DNA from: an uncultured Muribaculaceae bacterium
GTDB taxonomy: Bacteria; Bacteroidota; Bacteroidia; Bacteroidales; Muribaculaceae
DNA length: 64,000 nt
Assembly: GCA_947381945.1 (NCBI GenBank)
Contig: CANCXM010000013.1
Location: 16,687-80,686, forward strand
Direction: 5' to 3'
Part shown: one piece after another, positions 42,302 through 50,560 of the stretch
Layout of the letters: each line of letters begins with the position of its first letter
How positions within the stretch are numbered: the stretch's first letter is position 1
Position numbers and translations under genes: made by a program
Notes under the pieces: model-generated
Told to the model about the DNA's origin: nothing
Database searches by the model: none
What the model saw: only the letters and a program-made list of their open reading frames with translations

Positions 42302-43080
42302 TCCTGATTTTTTATGACGGTTCCACGGTCGGTCGACAGAGCATCGGAGTGCTTGATGGTGACACTCTTCACGCCTGCGTCAATCGCTTTGAAGGCATTG
42401 TCGATTTTAGGTATCATACCCTTGTTGACAATCCCGCGTTCACGAAGGTCAGCATAGATTTCCGGTGTGATAAGCGGTATGAGTGAATCGGGACGTTCGA
42501 TGTCCTCCATGACTCCCGGTTGCTCGAAGCAGAATATAAGTTCTGTCGGAGCCACACGCGATGCGCCGACTGCAACAGACGAGGCTATGGTGTCGGCGTT
42601 GCAGTTGAGGAGCGTTCCGTTGCCGTCATGGGTAATGGCGCAGTAGACGGGAGTGATGCCCGTGTCAAGGAGCGATGCGATAAGACCGGAGTTAACACCT
42701 TCGGGAGCGATGTCACCCACAAAACCGTAGTCAATCGGTTTGGCCGGGCGACGGGTTGCGGTGATGGCATTGGCATCAGCACCTGTAAGACCGATGGCGT
42801 TACATCCGGCTGCCTGAAGCATGGAGACGATGCGCTTGTTGACCAATCCGGCATAGACCATGGTCACCACATCGAGGGTCTCGCGGGTGGTGACGCGTCG
42901 GCCTTCAATCATTGTTGTCGGGATGTCGAGCTTTGCACTCATGCGGGTTGCTTCCTTGCCTCCGCCGTGGACAAGAATTTTCTTGCCGGGAAGGTTGACA
43001 AAGTCGTTGATGAAGCGTGCGAGGGCTTCGGGATTGTCAACGACGTTGCCACCTATCTTGATGACTTTAATAGTATCCAT
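42298..43080 (-). CDS. argB: Acetylglutamate kinase (N-acylglutamate kinase)
   Basis: 260 residues from the ATG at 43080. Amino-acid-kinase motifs: 'VIKIGGNVVDN' at the N-terminus, 'ILVHGGGKEA', 'GLTGADANAI', 'NCNADTIASSVAVG' and 'MIPKIDNAF'. It phosphorylates N-acylglutamate, the second step. A TTG nine codons upstream would overlap the preceding gene; the ATG directly before 'DTIKVIKIGG' fits the family better and leaves a 13-base gap. It overlaps argE by four bases. Confidence 0.94.
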   Translation of the reverse strand: MDTIKVIKIGGNVVDNPEALARFINDFVNLPGKKILVHGGGKEATRMSAKLDIPTTMIEGRRVTTRETLDVVTMVYAGLVNKRIVSMLQAAGCNAIGLTGADANAITATRRPAKPIDYGFVGDIAPEGVNSGLIASLLDTGITPVYCAITHDGNGTLLNCNADTIASSVAVGASRVAPTELIFCFEQPGVMEDIERPDSLIPLITPEIYADLRERGIVNKGMIPKIDNAFKAIDAGVKSVTIKHSDALSTDRGTVIKNQE

Positions 43081-43093
43081 CACTTCAGGCTTT

Positions 43094-44047
43094 TCAGAGG
43101 CTTTCAAGCATACGTTTTAGCACTACCTGTGCTGAAATCTCGCGGTTGGCGGCTTCAGGTATCACGATGCTGCGCTCGGACTCGATGACATCATCGGTCA
43201 CAATCATGTTGCGGCGCACAGGCAGACAGTGCATGAAGAATGCGTTGTCGGTAAGTCCCATCTTCTCGCTGTCGACGGTCCATGCGCGGTCAGTCGAGAG
43301 GACTTTACCGTAGTTGGGGTCGGCGAAGGCTGACCAGTTCTTGGCATATACGAAATCGGCACCTTCGAGGGCTTTGCGCTGGTCATACTCGACGCGGGCT
43401 TTCCCTACGAATTCGGGCGCGAGTTCATAGCCGTGGGGATGAGTGATGACGAAGTCATAGTCCGTGGCGTTCATCCACTCTGCAAATGAGTTGGGGACAG
43501 CCTGAGGGAGTGCCTTGGGATGGGGAGCCCATGTCATGACTACTTTCGGACGCTCTTTTGTCTTGAATTCCTCGATTGTGATGAGGTCGGCAAAGCTCTG
43601 GAGTGGATGGCGGGTGGCAGCCTCCATGCTGAACACGGGACGGCCTGAGTATTTGATGAACTGGTTGATGACGCGCTCCTCGTAGTCTTCGGCCTTGTCG
43701 GTGAGGCCTGCGAATGAGCGGACACCGATGATGTCGCAGTATGAACCCATGACGGGGATGGCTTCGAGAAGATGCTCGGCCTTGTCGCCGTCCATGATGA
43801 CACCGCGCTCGGTCTCAAGTTTCCATGCTCCCTGATTCACGTCAAGGACAATGACATTCATGCCGAGGTTCATTGCAGCCTTCTGTGTGCTGAGGCGGGT
43901 GCGGAGGCTGGAGTTGAAGAATATCATCATCAGGGTCTTGTTCTTGCCGAGATGCTGGTATGCAAAGCGGTTGGCTTTGACTTCGAGAGCTTCCTTGACA
44001 GCAAGGTCAAGAGAGCCTATGTCTGAAACGTTGGTGAAATTACGCAT
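43094..44047 (-). CDS. argF': N-acylornithine carbamoyltransferase (N-acetyl/N-succinyl-L-ornithine type)
   Basis: 317 residues. The carbamoyl-phosphate motif is 'SSLRTRLSTQKAA' (46-58) and the second-substrate region includes 'FMHCLPVRRNMIVTDDVIE', the signature of the acylornithine rather than ornithine enzyme. It carbamoylates N-acylornithine to N-acylcitrulline. Position 90, the published specificity switch (Pro in the Bacteroides fragilis N-succinyl enzyme, Glu at the equivalent site of the Xanthomonas N-acetyl enzyme), is Ala here ('GDKAEH', codon GCC). The substrate is thus open. Preceded by a palindromic repeat array separating it from argD. Confidence 0.93.
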   Translation of the reverse strand: MRNFTNVSDIGSLDLAVKEALEVKANRFAYQHLGKNKTLMMIFFNSSLRTRLSTQKAAMNLGMNVIVLDVNQGAWKLETERGVIMDGDKAEHLLEAIPVMGSYCDIIGVRSFAGLTDKAEDYEERVINQFIKYSGRPVFSMEAATRHPLQSFADLITIEEFKTKERPKVVMTWAPHPKALPQAVPNSFAEWMNATDYDFVITHPHGYELAPEFVGKARVEYDQRKALEGADFVYAKNWSAFADPNYGKVLSTDRAWTVDSEKMGLTDNAFFMHCLPVRRNMIVTDDVIESERSIVIPEAANREISAQVVLKRMLESL

Positions 44048-44099
44048 ATTGGAGGTTAAGGTTGGAAAATTTTTAATTGAGGGGATTTGGGGGGAGAAG

Positions 44100-44195
44100 G
44101 CTAATAAGCCTAATAGGGCTAATAAGAGATTGCTTATTAGGCTTATTGGGCTTATTAGTCCTATTAGCCCTATCGCCTATTAGCCTTATTTTTAG
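44100..44195. repeat. 9-base repeat array forming an inverted repeat, argD-argF' gap
   Basis: Units of the AATARGCCT type run forward at about 44101-44126 and in reverse complement from about 44132; 26-base arms pair with 3 mismatches, and a further reverse-complement stretch runs to about 44190. It is the same family as the arrays at 5760-5995 and 6627-6840 but without a four-helix-bundle gene. Confidence 0.85.
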
Positions 44196-44203
44196 CCTTG
44201 CTT

Positions 44204-45352
44204 TCAATCCTCCTTGCTGTCAAGGACTTCCTTGAAGGCTTCAATGAAGCGCTTGGCGTGGGAGCGCGGGAGCGAGAGGGGCGGAAGGAGGCGGACAGTG
44301 TGCTCTCCGGCACCGCCGGTGAAGATGTGCTTGTCGAAGAGGAGGCGTTTGCGGAGTTCGGGTGCCGAACCCTTGATTTCGATACCTATCATGAGACCGC
44401 GACCGCGCACTTCAATCACTTCGGGATGTGTGGCGGCAAGGTCGTTGAGTTCTTCAAGAAGATACTCACCCACGGCGGCTGCGTTGGAGACCATGTTTTC
44501 AGTTTCCATCACATCAAGCACGGCGATTGCAGCGGCACATGCGAGGTGGCTTCCACCGAAAGTGGTGCCGAGCATACCCTTGACCGGTTTGATTTCCGGA
44601 GAGATGATGATGGCTCCCATCGGGAATCCGTTGGCGATACCCTTGGCACAGGTGATGATGTCGGGGCGCACTCCGGCATACTGATGGGCGAAGAAGCGGC
44701 CTGTACGACCGTAGCCCGACTGGATTTCGTCGAGGATGAGGACTACACCGTATTTCGTGCAGAGTTCGCGGAGCTTGCGGAGGAAGGAGTCGTCGACCAT
44801 GCGGATTCCGGCCACACCCTGGATACCCTCTATGATAACACCTGCGAATTCGCCTGTCGAAAGTTTGGCTTCGACAGCCTCGATGTCGTTGAGAGGTGCG
44901 AACTCGACGTTTTCAGTAGAGTTGAAAGGTGACTGAATCTTGGGGTTGTCGGTGGCGGCAACTGCGCCCGATGTGCGGCCGTGGAAAGCCTTGTCAAATG
45001 CGAGGATTTTACTTTTGCCGGTGTGGAACGAGGCAAGTTTCATCGCATTCTCGTTGGCCTCGGCTCCGGAGTTGCAGAGAAAGAGGGCATAGTCATTGTA
45101 GCCCGAGAGACGGCCGAGACGGTCAGCCAGTTTCTGCTGCAACGAGTTCTGCACGGAGTTGGAGTAGAAACCGAGTTTCGACACCTGGTCAGCGATTGCG
45201 GTGACATAGGTGTGGTGTGCGTGACCGATTGAGATCACGGCATGACCTCCGTAGAGGTCAAGATATTCGGTGCCGTCGGCGGTGTAGACGTGGTTGCCGA
45301 GTCCGCGCACCGGTTCTATATCATATAGGGAATATACGTCGAAGAGGTTCAT
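44204..45352 (-). CDS. argD: Acetylornithine aminotransferase (N-acylornithine aminotransferase)
   Basis: 382 residues, class III PLP aminotransferase: 'GGHAVISIGHAHHTYV', 'FLCNSGAEANENAMKLA', 'AFHGRTSGAV', 'LILDEIQSGYGRTGRFFA' and the Schiff-base Lys in 'CAKGIANGFPMGA'. It makes N-acylornithine from the semialdehyde with glutamate as amino donor; related enzymes also act in lysine synthesis. Flanked on both sides by long inverted repeats. Confidence 0.94.
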   Translation of the reverse strand: MNLFDVYSLYDIEPVRGLGNHVYTADGTEYLDLYGGHAVISIGHAHHTYVTAIADQVSKLGFYSNSVQNSLQQKLADRLGRLSGYNDYALFLCNSGAEANENAMKLASFHTGKSKILAFDKAFHGRTSGAVAATDNPKIQSPFNSTENVEFAPLNDIEAVEAKLSTGEFAGVIIEGIQGVAGIRMVDDSFLRKLRELCTKYGVVLILDEIQSGYGRTGRFFAHQYAGVRPDIITCAKGIANGFPMGAIIISPEIKPVKGMLGTTFGGSHLACAAAIAVLDVMETENMVSNAAAVGEYLLEELNDLAATHPEVIEVRGRGLMIGIEIKGSAPELRKRLLFDKHIFTGGAGEHTVRLLPPLSLPRSHAKRFIEAFKEVLDSKED

Positions 45353-45375
45353 CTTTTCTCTAAATAGTTATATTC

Positions 45376-45490
45376 AGTATAGAGATTAAAGTATAGAGTA
45401 TAGATAATAGTCTTCAAGTCTGGAGTATCAACAGGTGGCCAGCGAATGACCGGAACTATTATCTATACTCTATACTTTAATCTCTATACT
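45376..45490. repeat. 36-base perfect inverted repeat, argC-argD gap
   Basis: Arms 45376-45411 and 45455-45490 are exact reverse complements, spacer 43 bases. The arms consist of short degenerate words (TATAGAGATTAAAG / TATAGAGTATAGATA). The repeat ends 20 bases before the argC stop and begins 24 bases before the argD start codon, inside what should be one transcript. Confidence 0.93.
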
Positions 45491-45509
45491 ATAGCTTTCT
45501 TGAAATAAA

Positions 45510-46472
45510 TTAGAATGCTGACGGCTTGAGGCGGAGGCCGGTGGTCTCGGGATAGCCGCAGATGAGGTTGAAGTTCTGCACGGCCTGTCCGGATGCACCT
45601 TTGAGCAGGTTGTCAATGGCCGAGAGAATCAGGAGCTTGGAGCCATGCTTTTCGAGCGAGATGACTGCCTTGTTGGTGTTGACCACCTGCTTGAGGTCGA
45701 TGGGTCGGTCAGACACATGGGTGAAAGGCGCGTCGGCATAGAAATCCTTGTAGAGCTTAACGGCCTCTTCGATTGAGAGGTCAGTGTCGATATAGCTCAT
45801 TGCGAAAATGCCACGGGGGAAGTCGCCGCGCACGGGCACGAAACTGATTTCAGCATCGAATCCGGGCTGCAATTGGCCGAGGGTCTGACGGATTTCTGCA
45901 AGGTGCTGATGTGAGAACGCCTTGTAGACCGACAGGTTGTCGTTGCGCCAACTGAAATGGGTGGTCGCTCCGGGTTTCACGCCTGCACCGGTGGAGCCGG
46001 TGACTGCTGTCACATGCACCTCGCTGTTGAGTTTCCCTGCTTTCGCGAGGGGCAGAAGGGCAAGTTGTAGGGCGGTTGCGAAGCATCCGGGGTTGGCTAC
46101 CTTTGCAGCTTTGACGATTTCATCGCGCTTGGCTTCGGGGAGACCGTAGACGTAGCCTTCCGACTCGTTGCGGTAGTCCTGAGCAAGGTCCACGACCTTA
46201 AGCCCTGCCGGCATCTCGTTTTCCTCCCAGAATTTCTGGCTGAAGCCGTGGCCCTGGCAGAGAAAGAGCACGTCGATGGCAGAAAGATCAAAGTCTTCGG
46301 CAAAGCGGAGGTCGGTGTCGCCGATGAGTCCTTCGTGGATTTCGCTGACAGGTTTGCCTGCGTTGCTTGAAGAGTGGACAAACACGATTTCCGCTTGCGG
46401 GTGATTTATGAGTAGGCGGAGGAGTTCGCCGGCAGTGTAGCCGGCGCCTCCGATGATTCCGATTTTAGCCAT
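45510..46472 (-). CDS. argC: N-acetyl-gamma-glutamyl-phosphate reductase
   Basis: 320 residues from the ATG at 46472, which begins the Rossmann motif 'KIGIIGGAGYTAGELLRLL'. Catalytic Cys is in 'VANPGCFATALQLALLPL'; 'HVTAVTGSTGAGVKPG' follows. It reduces N-acylglutamyl phosphate to the semialdehyde with NADPH, the third step. An in-frame upstream start at 46502 would add ten residues taken from the repeat region and is unlikely. Confidence 0.95.
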   Translation of the reverse strand: MAKIGIIGGAGYTAGELLRLLINHPQAEIVFVHSSSNAGKPVSEIHEGLIGDTDLRFAEDFDLSAIDVLFLCQGHGFSQKFWEENEMPAGLKVVDLAQDYRNESEGYVYGLPEAKRDEIVKAAKVANPGCFATALQLALLPLAKAGKLNSEVHVTAVTGSTGAGVKPGATTHFSWRNDNLSVYKAFSHQHLAEIRQTLGQLQPGFDAEISFVPVRGDFPRGIFAMSYIDTDLSIEEAVKLYKDFYADAPFTHVSDRPIDLKQVVNTNKAVISLEKHGSKLLILSAIDNLLKGASGQAVQNFNLICGYPETTGLRLKPSAF

Positions 46473-46496
46473 AGGTGAATCAATTCTTAATTCTTG

Positions 46497-46642
46497 ATGC
46501 ATAATGCATAATTCGCTTTGAATAATTCATGATTCTTGATGCATAATGCACGATTGGGCAATTAAGACTGTTGCTTTACAAATGGCCTTTGTTGCTGCCC
46601 ATGTATTAATCAAGCATTGAATTATGCATTATGAATCATGCA
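46497..46642. repeat. Interleaved ATGCATAAT-rich inverted repeats, argG-argC gap
   Basis: The gap is built from the words TTGATGCATAATGCA and their reverse complements; for example CATAATGCATAATTC near 46522 pairs exactly with GAATTATGCATTATG near 46620. Several alternative pairings are possible, so it is an imperfect, multi-register hairpin. Positions 46503-46642 contain no gene. Confidence 0.8.
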
Positions 46643-47851
46643 TTATGCATTGTTATTGCGTTTCTGCACGTTATGGAAAATCTTCATCTGGTTGCCGAGA
46701 ATCTTGGTGAAGCCCTTGACGTCGTCGGCGCTCCAAGCCTTGTTGACCTCGCCATATTCGCCGAAGTCGGTCTTCATGAGGTCGAAGGGTGAATCAACGC
46801 CCACGAGGGTATAGGAGTAGGGACGGAGGATTACTTCAACCGTACCGGTGACGTTGGTCTGAGAGCTTTCAAGGAAGGCCTCCATGTCGCGCATGACGGG
46901 TTCGAGATACTGCGACTCGTGGAGGAACATTCCGTACCATGTTCCAATCTGGTCTTTCCAGTACTGCTGCCACTTGGTGAGGGTGTGCTTTTCGAGCATC
47001 TTGTGGGCGGCGATGATGAGGATGGGGCCTGCGGCCTCGAAACCTACACGGCCCTTGATGCCGATGATGGTGTCGCCGATATGCATGTCGCGGCCGATTC
47101 CGTAGCGCGAACCGAGGCGCTCTACCTCGCGGATGGCATCAATCTTGTTGTCGTAGTGCTTGCCGTTGACGCTGTCGATTTCACCCTTGACGAAACCGAT
47201 GGTGATGTGTTCCTCACCCTTTTCGGTCACCTGGCTGGGATATGCGCTCTCGGGGAGGGTCTGCTCCGAGTGGAGGGTTTCCTTGCCGCCGATGCTTGTT
47301 CCCCAGAGACCCTTGTTGATGGAGTATTCCATCTTCTTGAAGTCGGCTTCGATGCCATGCTTCTTAAGATAGTCGATTTCATACTCGCGGGTGAGGGTCA
47401 TGTCGCGGGTCGGGGTGATGATTTCGATTTCGGGAGCGAGAATCTGGAAGGTGAGGTCGAAACGCACCTGGTCGTTTCCTGCACCGGTCGAGCCGTGGGC
47501 CACTGCGTCAGCTCCGATCTTCTTGGCATATTCGATGATGGCGATGGCCTGGAAGATGCGCTCGGAGGATACGGAGATGGGATAAGTGCCGTTGCGGAGG
47601 ACGTTGCCGGCAATCATGTATTTGATGCTCTTGTCGTAGTAGTCGCCGGTCACGTCGAGGGCTGCGTGGGAGGCAGCTCCGAGACGGAGGGCTTTCTCTT
47701 CGATTGTCTTGAGTTCTTCGGGAGAGAAACCGCCGGTGTTGGCGATGGCGGTGTGTACTTCATATCCGAGGTCTTCGGAAAGATATTTTGCTGCAAACGA
47801 TGTGTCGAGGCCACCACTGAAGGCGAGGACTACTTTTTTCTTATTTTCCAT
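46643..47851 (-). CDS. argG: Argininosuccinate synthase
   Basis: 402 residues. N-terminal PP-loop 'VLAFSGGLDTSFAAKYL', then 'VAHGSTGAGNDQVRFD' and 'GTSIGGKETLHSE'. It joins citrulline and aspartate using ATP. Consistent with an acylcitrulline deacylase supplying free citrulline from downstream in the run. Confidence 0.95.
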   Translation of the reverse strand: MENKKKVVLAFSGGLDTSFAAKYLSEDLGYEVHTAIANTGGFSPEELKTIEEKALRLGAASHAALDVTGDYYDKSIKYMIAGNVLRNGTYPISVSSERIFQAIAIIEYAKKIGADAVAHGSTGAGNDQVRFDLTFQILAPEIEIITPTRDMTLTREYEIDYLKKHGIEADFKKMEYSINKGLWGTSIGGKETLHSEQTLPESAYPSQVTEKGEEHITIGFVKGEIDSVNGKHYDNKIDAIREVERLGSRYGIGRDMHIGDTIIGIKGRVGFEAAGPILIIAAHKMLEKHTLTKWQQYWKDQIGTWYGMFLHESQYLEPVMRDMEAFLESSQTNVTGTVEVILRPYSYTLVGVDSPFDLMKTDFGEYGEVNKAWSADDVKGFTKILGNQMKIFHNVQKRNNNA

Positions 47852-47859
47852 TATTTAAA

Positions 47860-48015
47860 AGCTTTGCTTTTAAGTGTAAGTGCTTCGCACAAGTATAAAG
47901 GATAAAGTATTAAGTGATAGGCTTGTTCGTCTCCTTAGTATTACTTAATACTTGGTATTCAATACTTAATACTTAGTACTTGGCACGCAGTGCCATCCAC
48001 ACTTACTACTTAAAA
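47860..48015. repeat. Imperfect long inverted repeat, GNAT-argG gap
   Basis: The stretch starts with small hairpins AAAGCTTTGCTTT and GTGCTTCGCAC, continues with AGTATTAAGT and several copies of its complement ACTTAATACT, and closes with TACTTGGCACGCAGTGCC and ACACTTACTACTTAAAA, roughly mirroring the start. So the whole 150-base block is a degenerate inverted repeat. Its words resemble the tandem stretch at 24605-24690. Confidence 0.7.
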
Positions 48016-48029
48016 ATTTTTGAAAAAAT

Positions 48030-48647
48030 TTATTTAAGATGGAGGAGTTTTTTGATGCGGTTGTTGAACCACATAAGGTAGGGTGCGCGCTTTGAGGGTC
48101 GCTCAAGCTTTGCTTTGGGATCGTAGAGCATACCCGTGCACAGACACATTCGTCGGTTGTTGCGCTGGAGTATGTCGTAGTTAACACATCCTTTGCATCC
48201 GGCCCAAAATTCCTCGTCGTCAGTGAGTTCTGAAAATGTCACCGGTTTGTAGCCCATCTGAGAGTTGAGCTTCATGACCGGGAGCGAGGTGGTGATACTG
48301 AACAGTTTTGCAAAGGGGAAGCGGAGGCGCGCAAGCTCGAATGTCTTTGCCTTGATTCGTGCTGCAAGCCCCAATCGTCGGAACTCGGGATCGACGATAA
48401 GGCCAGATGTGGCCACATAGTCACCATGTTCCCAGCTCTCAATGTAACTGAAGCCGATGAGACGGTCATCACAGAGAGCGACGACAGCCTTTCCCCCGCG
48501 GATCTTCGAGGCGATATACTCCGGCGTGCGCCGTGCAATGCCTGTTCCGCGCTGAAGGGCTGATTCATAGATGAGGGTGACAATCTGCTCGGCATACTTC
48601 GTATGCTCCTCTTCGGCAAATATCACCTTTATCTGATCATTGTTCAT
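48030..48647 (-). CDS. GNAT N-acyltransferase, candidate N-acylglutamate synthase
   Basis: 205 residues. GNAT acyl-CoA-binding region 'SGLIVDPEFRRLGLAARIKA' with the R/Q-x-x-G-x-G/A-like loop (RRLGLA), followed by 'SITTSLPVMKLNSQMGYKPV'. The C-terminal part has a Cys group ('CKGCVNYDILQRNNRRMCLC'). It is the first gene of the arginine run, and no argA or argJ is otherwise present, so it is the natural candidate for acylation of glutamate (acetyl- or succinyl-CoA). From memory, the equivalent gene beside argG in Bacteroides has been proposed for this role. Confidence 0.8.
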   Translation of the reverse strand: MNNDQIKVIFAEEEHTKYAEQIVTLIYESALQRGTGIARRTPEYIASKIRGGKAVVALCDDRLIGFSYIESWEHGDYVATSGLIVDPEFRRLGLAARIKAKTFELARLRFPFAKLFSITTSLPVMKLNSQMGYKPVTFSELTDDEEFWAGCKGCVNYDILQRNNRRMCLCTGMLYDPKAKLERPSKRAPYLMWFNNRIKKLLHLK

Positions 48648-48695
48648 CTAACTGTTGTAAAAAATATAATATGAATTAAAAATGATAAAATGTCC

Positions 48696-48703
48696 GCAAA
48701 ATT
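48696..48703 (-). promoter_or_regulatory. -7 element for the arginine run
   Basis: Minus-strand TAATTTTG followed by C, matching TAnnTTTGC; expected transcript start near 48689, about 42 bases before the GNAT ATG. No -33 TTTG at standard spacing. No ARG box recognised by eye. Confidence 0.45.
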
Positions 48704-48833
48704 ACGAAATTAATATCAAATTTCTACTGATTTGATGACCAAAAGTGTGGAAAGAAACACTTTTTAGCGGAAAATAGTGATAATTTGATAATTGTATATG
48801 CAATTTGCCAGACTGAAGCTTAGTGTATGAATG

Positions 48834-48864
48834 AAAAAACCGTCCGCCATTGTCGGCGGACGGT
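48834..48864 (-). terminator. Rho-independent terminator of the susCD operon
   Basis: Perfect stem ACCGTCCGCC / GGCGGACGGT (48839-48848 and 48855-48864), 6-base loop; on the minus strand the stem is followed by a T run (plus 48834-48838). It lies 68 bases after the susD-like stop codon. Confidence 0.9.
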
Positions 48865-48931
48865 CGATGTCAATTAACAAAGCAAGTTATAAAACTGTAG
48901 CTGCATAGGGTACAGATATTATGCAGACCGC

Positions 48932-50548
48932 TCATTGTTGCGGAGAATCCTTTGTCCAGTTTTCAGGTTCGATGTTGTAGTTGATGAGTTTGTTGTAGTC
49001 GGTTTCCTTGTTCGGAATACAGATACACCAGTTATTTTTGCCTTTTGTGTCGTATGAACCGCCGTTTGTTCCTGATGCAGCAAACTGTGTGTGCCAATTA
49101 CCACCCTCATCCCACGCTTTTCTTACCATTGGGACATTCCATCGTTTTTGGTCGAAGTAATGACGGCCTTCTCCCCAAAGATCGAAGCGCTTGTAGAGTT
49201 TCACTTCTTCAAGCAGGGCATCGCCTGAAAGGTTACAGGTATAATCTGGCTGATATGGCTTGACAGCTTCTTCAAGCAGTGAACGAACTTTTGCTTCGTT
49301 TCCTCCTGCCATGCAAAGGGCTTCAGCTTCATTATATATCATTTCTGCGGCTCTCATTATAGGTGTGCAGCCAACGGAACGATCCTCTATGACAAGGAAT
49401 TTTGTTTGCATGTAGGCAAAGATTGTGGTTTTGGAATACAGGCGGTCAGAATACTGTTTCTTGACTCTGGTGTAAAAGTCTCCTTTAGACGCAGAAGAAT
49501 TAGTGGTTGACCATCCGGATTCTCCCGGCTGCGGTACCATATACAAATTTTTTCTGGAATCAGAATCGGGGATGCTGTTGATTAGGTCAGCGTCAATGGA
49601 ACCCACATATTTGTATCCTTTCGACGATTTTGTATTGGATGCTATGTAAGCAAAGAATCCATACACGCCAAGGTTTTCGACGACATCTGTATATGTTTCC
49701 CACATCCATTCCTGGTTAGGAGTGTTAAATCCGTCCCAATATTCGGATGCTGTCATCAGATTATAATTCTGACGCGCCTTTGCTGCATGATCGGCTGCTG
49801 TGGCCCAATCTTCTTTGGCAAGTGCCGCGCGGGAATAAATGCCGTGAGCTACAGATACGTCTGTCCTCCAGACTTTTTCTTCTTCACGGGTGAGTGATGT
49901 TTGTCCAAAAAGCTTGATTGCTTCATCGAGATCTGCATAAATCTGGTCATAGACTTCTCCGAGATTAGAACATGCAAGGTCACCTTTTTCCTCGTTGAGT
50001 CGGATGGGGAGGCCTCGGCTCTGTCCATTGCGCGAGTCGACCCAGCGTTTGCAATAAAGGGCGGCAAGTTGGGTGTAGGCATGGGCACGGTAGACGAGGG
50101 CCTGAGCAATATAGAAATCTTTTTCCGCGTCGGTGCCTTCTGCATCACGGCCATGGAGTATTATTGCATTGGCATTTGATATAAGCATGTAATAATAGTA
50201 CCAGGGGAAATATGTGAAATCAGATGTGGCGACTTCATTATGGTTGGAACAAACGACCGAAAGATAGCTGATGGCGTTGCTATACTGGGCATCGCTACTT
50301 TTGTAGTCTCCATACCAGAGAGAAATCGTGGCTTCTCCGTTGTATCCTTGTCGACCAAAATCATCGCTGGAATATATATTGGACATGATTCTGCTGAGGC
50401 CATTGACGGCTCCATCTAACATTTTTGTAGTTGTGAACACGCCTGTGTTTGAAACCTGATTCTCGGGTGCGACATCAAGATAGCTGTCTGAACATCCGGA
50501 AAAGGTTAATGCTCCACAAGTGCATAGGGAAATTATAATTTTTTTCAT
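48932..50548 (-). CDS. SusD/RagB-family nutrient-binding surface lipoprotein
   Basis: 538 residues; lipobox 'LTFSGC' (Cys 19), N-terminal 'YLDVAPENQVSNTGVF' and TPR-like helices ('YIAQALVYRAHAYTQLAALY') typical of SusD. The C-terminal half carries 'RAAEMIYNEAEALC' and 'ELKRFDLWGEGRHYFDQKRW'-like 'LYKRFDLWGEGRHYF', characteristic of the family. It captures a glycan or other nutrient over the SusC barrel. It follows the SusC-like gene by 12 bases. The ligand is unknown; no regulator or glycosidase is in the same operon. Confidence 0.93.
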   Translation of the reverse strand: MKKIIISLCTCGALTFSGCSDSYLDVAPENQVSNTGVFTTTKMLDGAVNGLSRIMSNIYSSDDFGRQGYNGEATISLWYGDYKSSDAQYSNAISYLSVVCSNHNEVATSDFTYFPWYYYYMLISNANAIILHGRDAEGTDAEKDFYIAQALVYRAHAYTQLAALYCKRWVDSRNGQSRGLPIRLNEEKGDLACSNLGEVYDQIYADLDEAIKLFGQTSLTREEEKVWRTDVSVAHGIYSRAALAKEDWATAADHAAKARQNYNLMTASEYWDGFNTPNQEWMWETYTDVVENLGVYGFFAYIASNTKSSKGYKYVGSIDADLINSIPDSDSRKNLYMVPQPGESGWSTTNSSASKGDFYTRVKKQYSDRLYSKTTIFAYMQTKFLVIEDRSVGCTPIMRAAEMIYNEAEALCMAGGNEAKVRSLLEEAVKPYQPDYTCNLSGDALLEEVKLYKRFDLWGEGRHYFDQKRWNVPMVRKAWDEGGNWHTQFAASGTNGGSYDTKGKNNWCICIPNKETDYNKLINYNIEPENWTKDSPQQ

Positions 50549-50560
50549 ATTGATGGCGTT

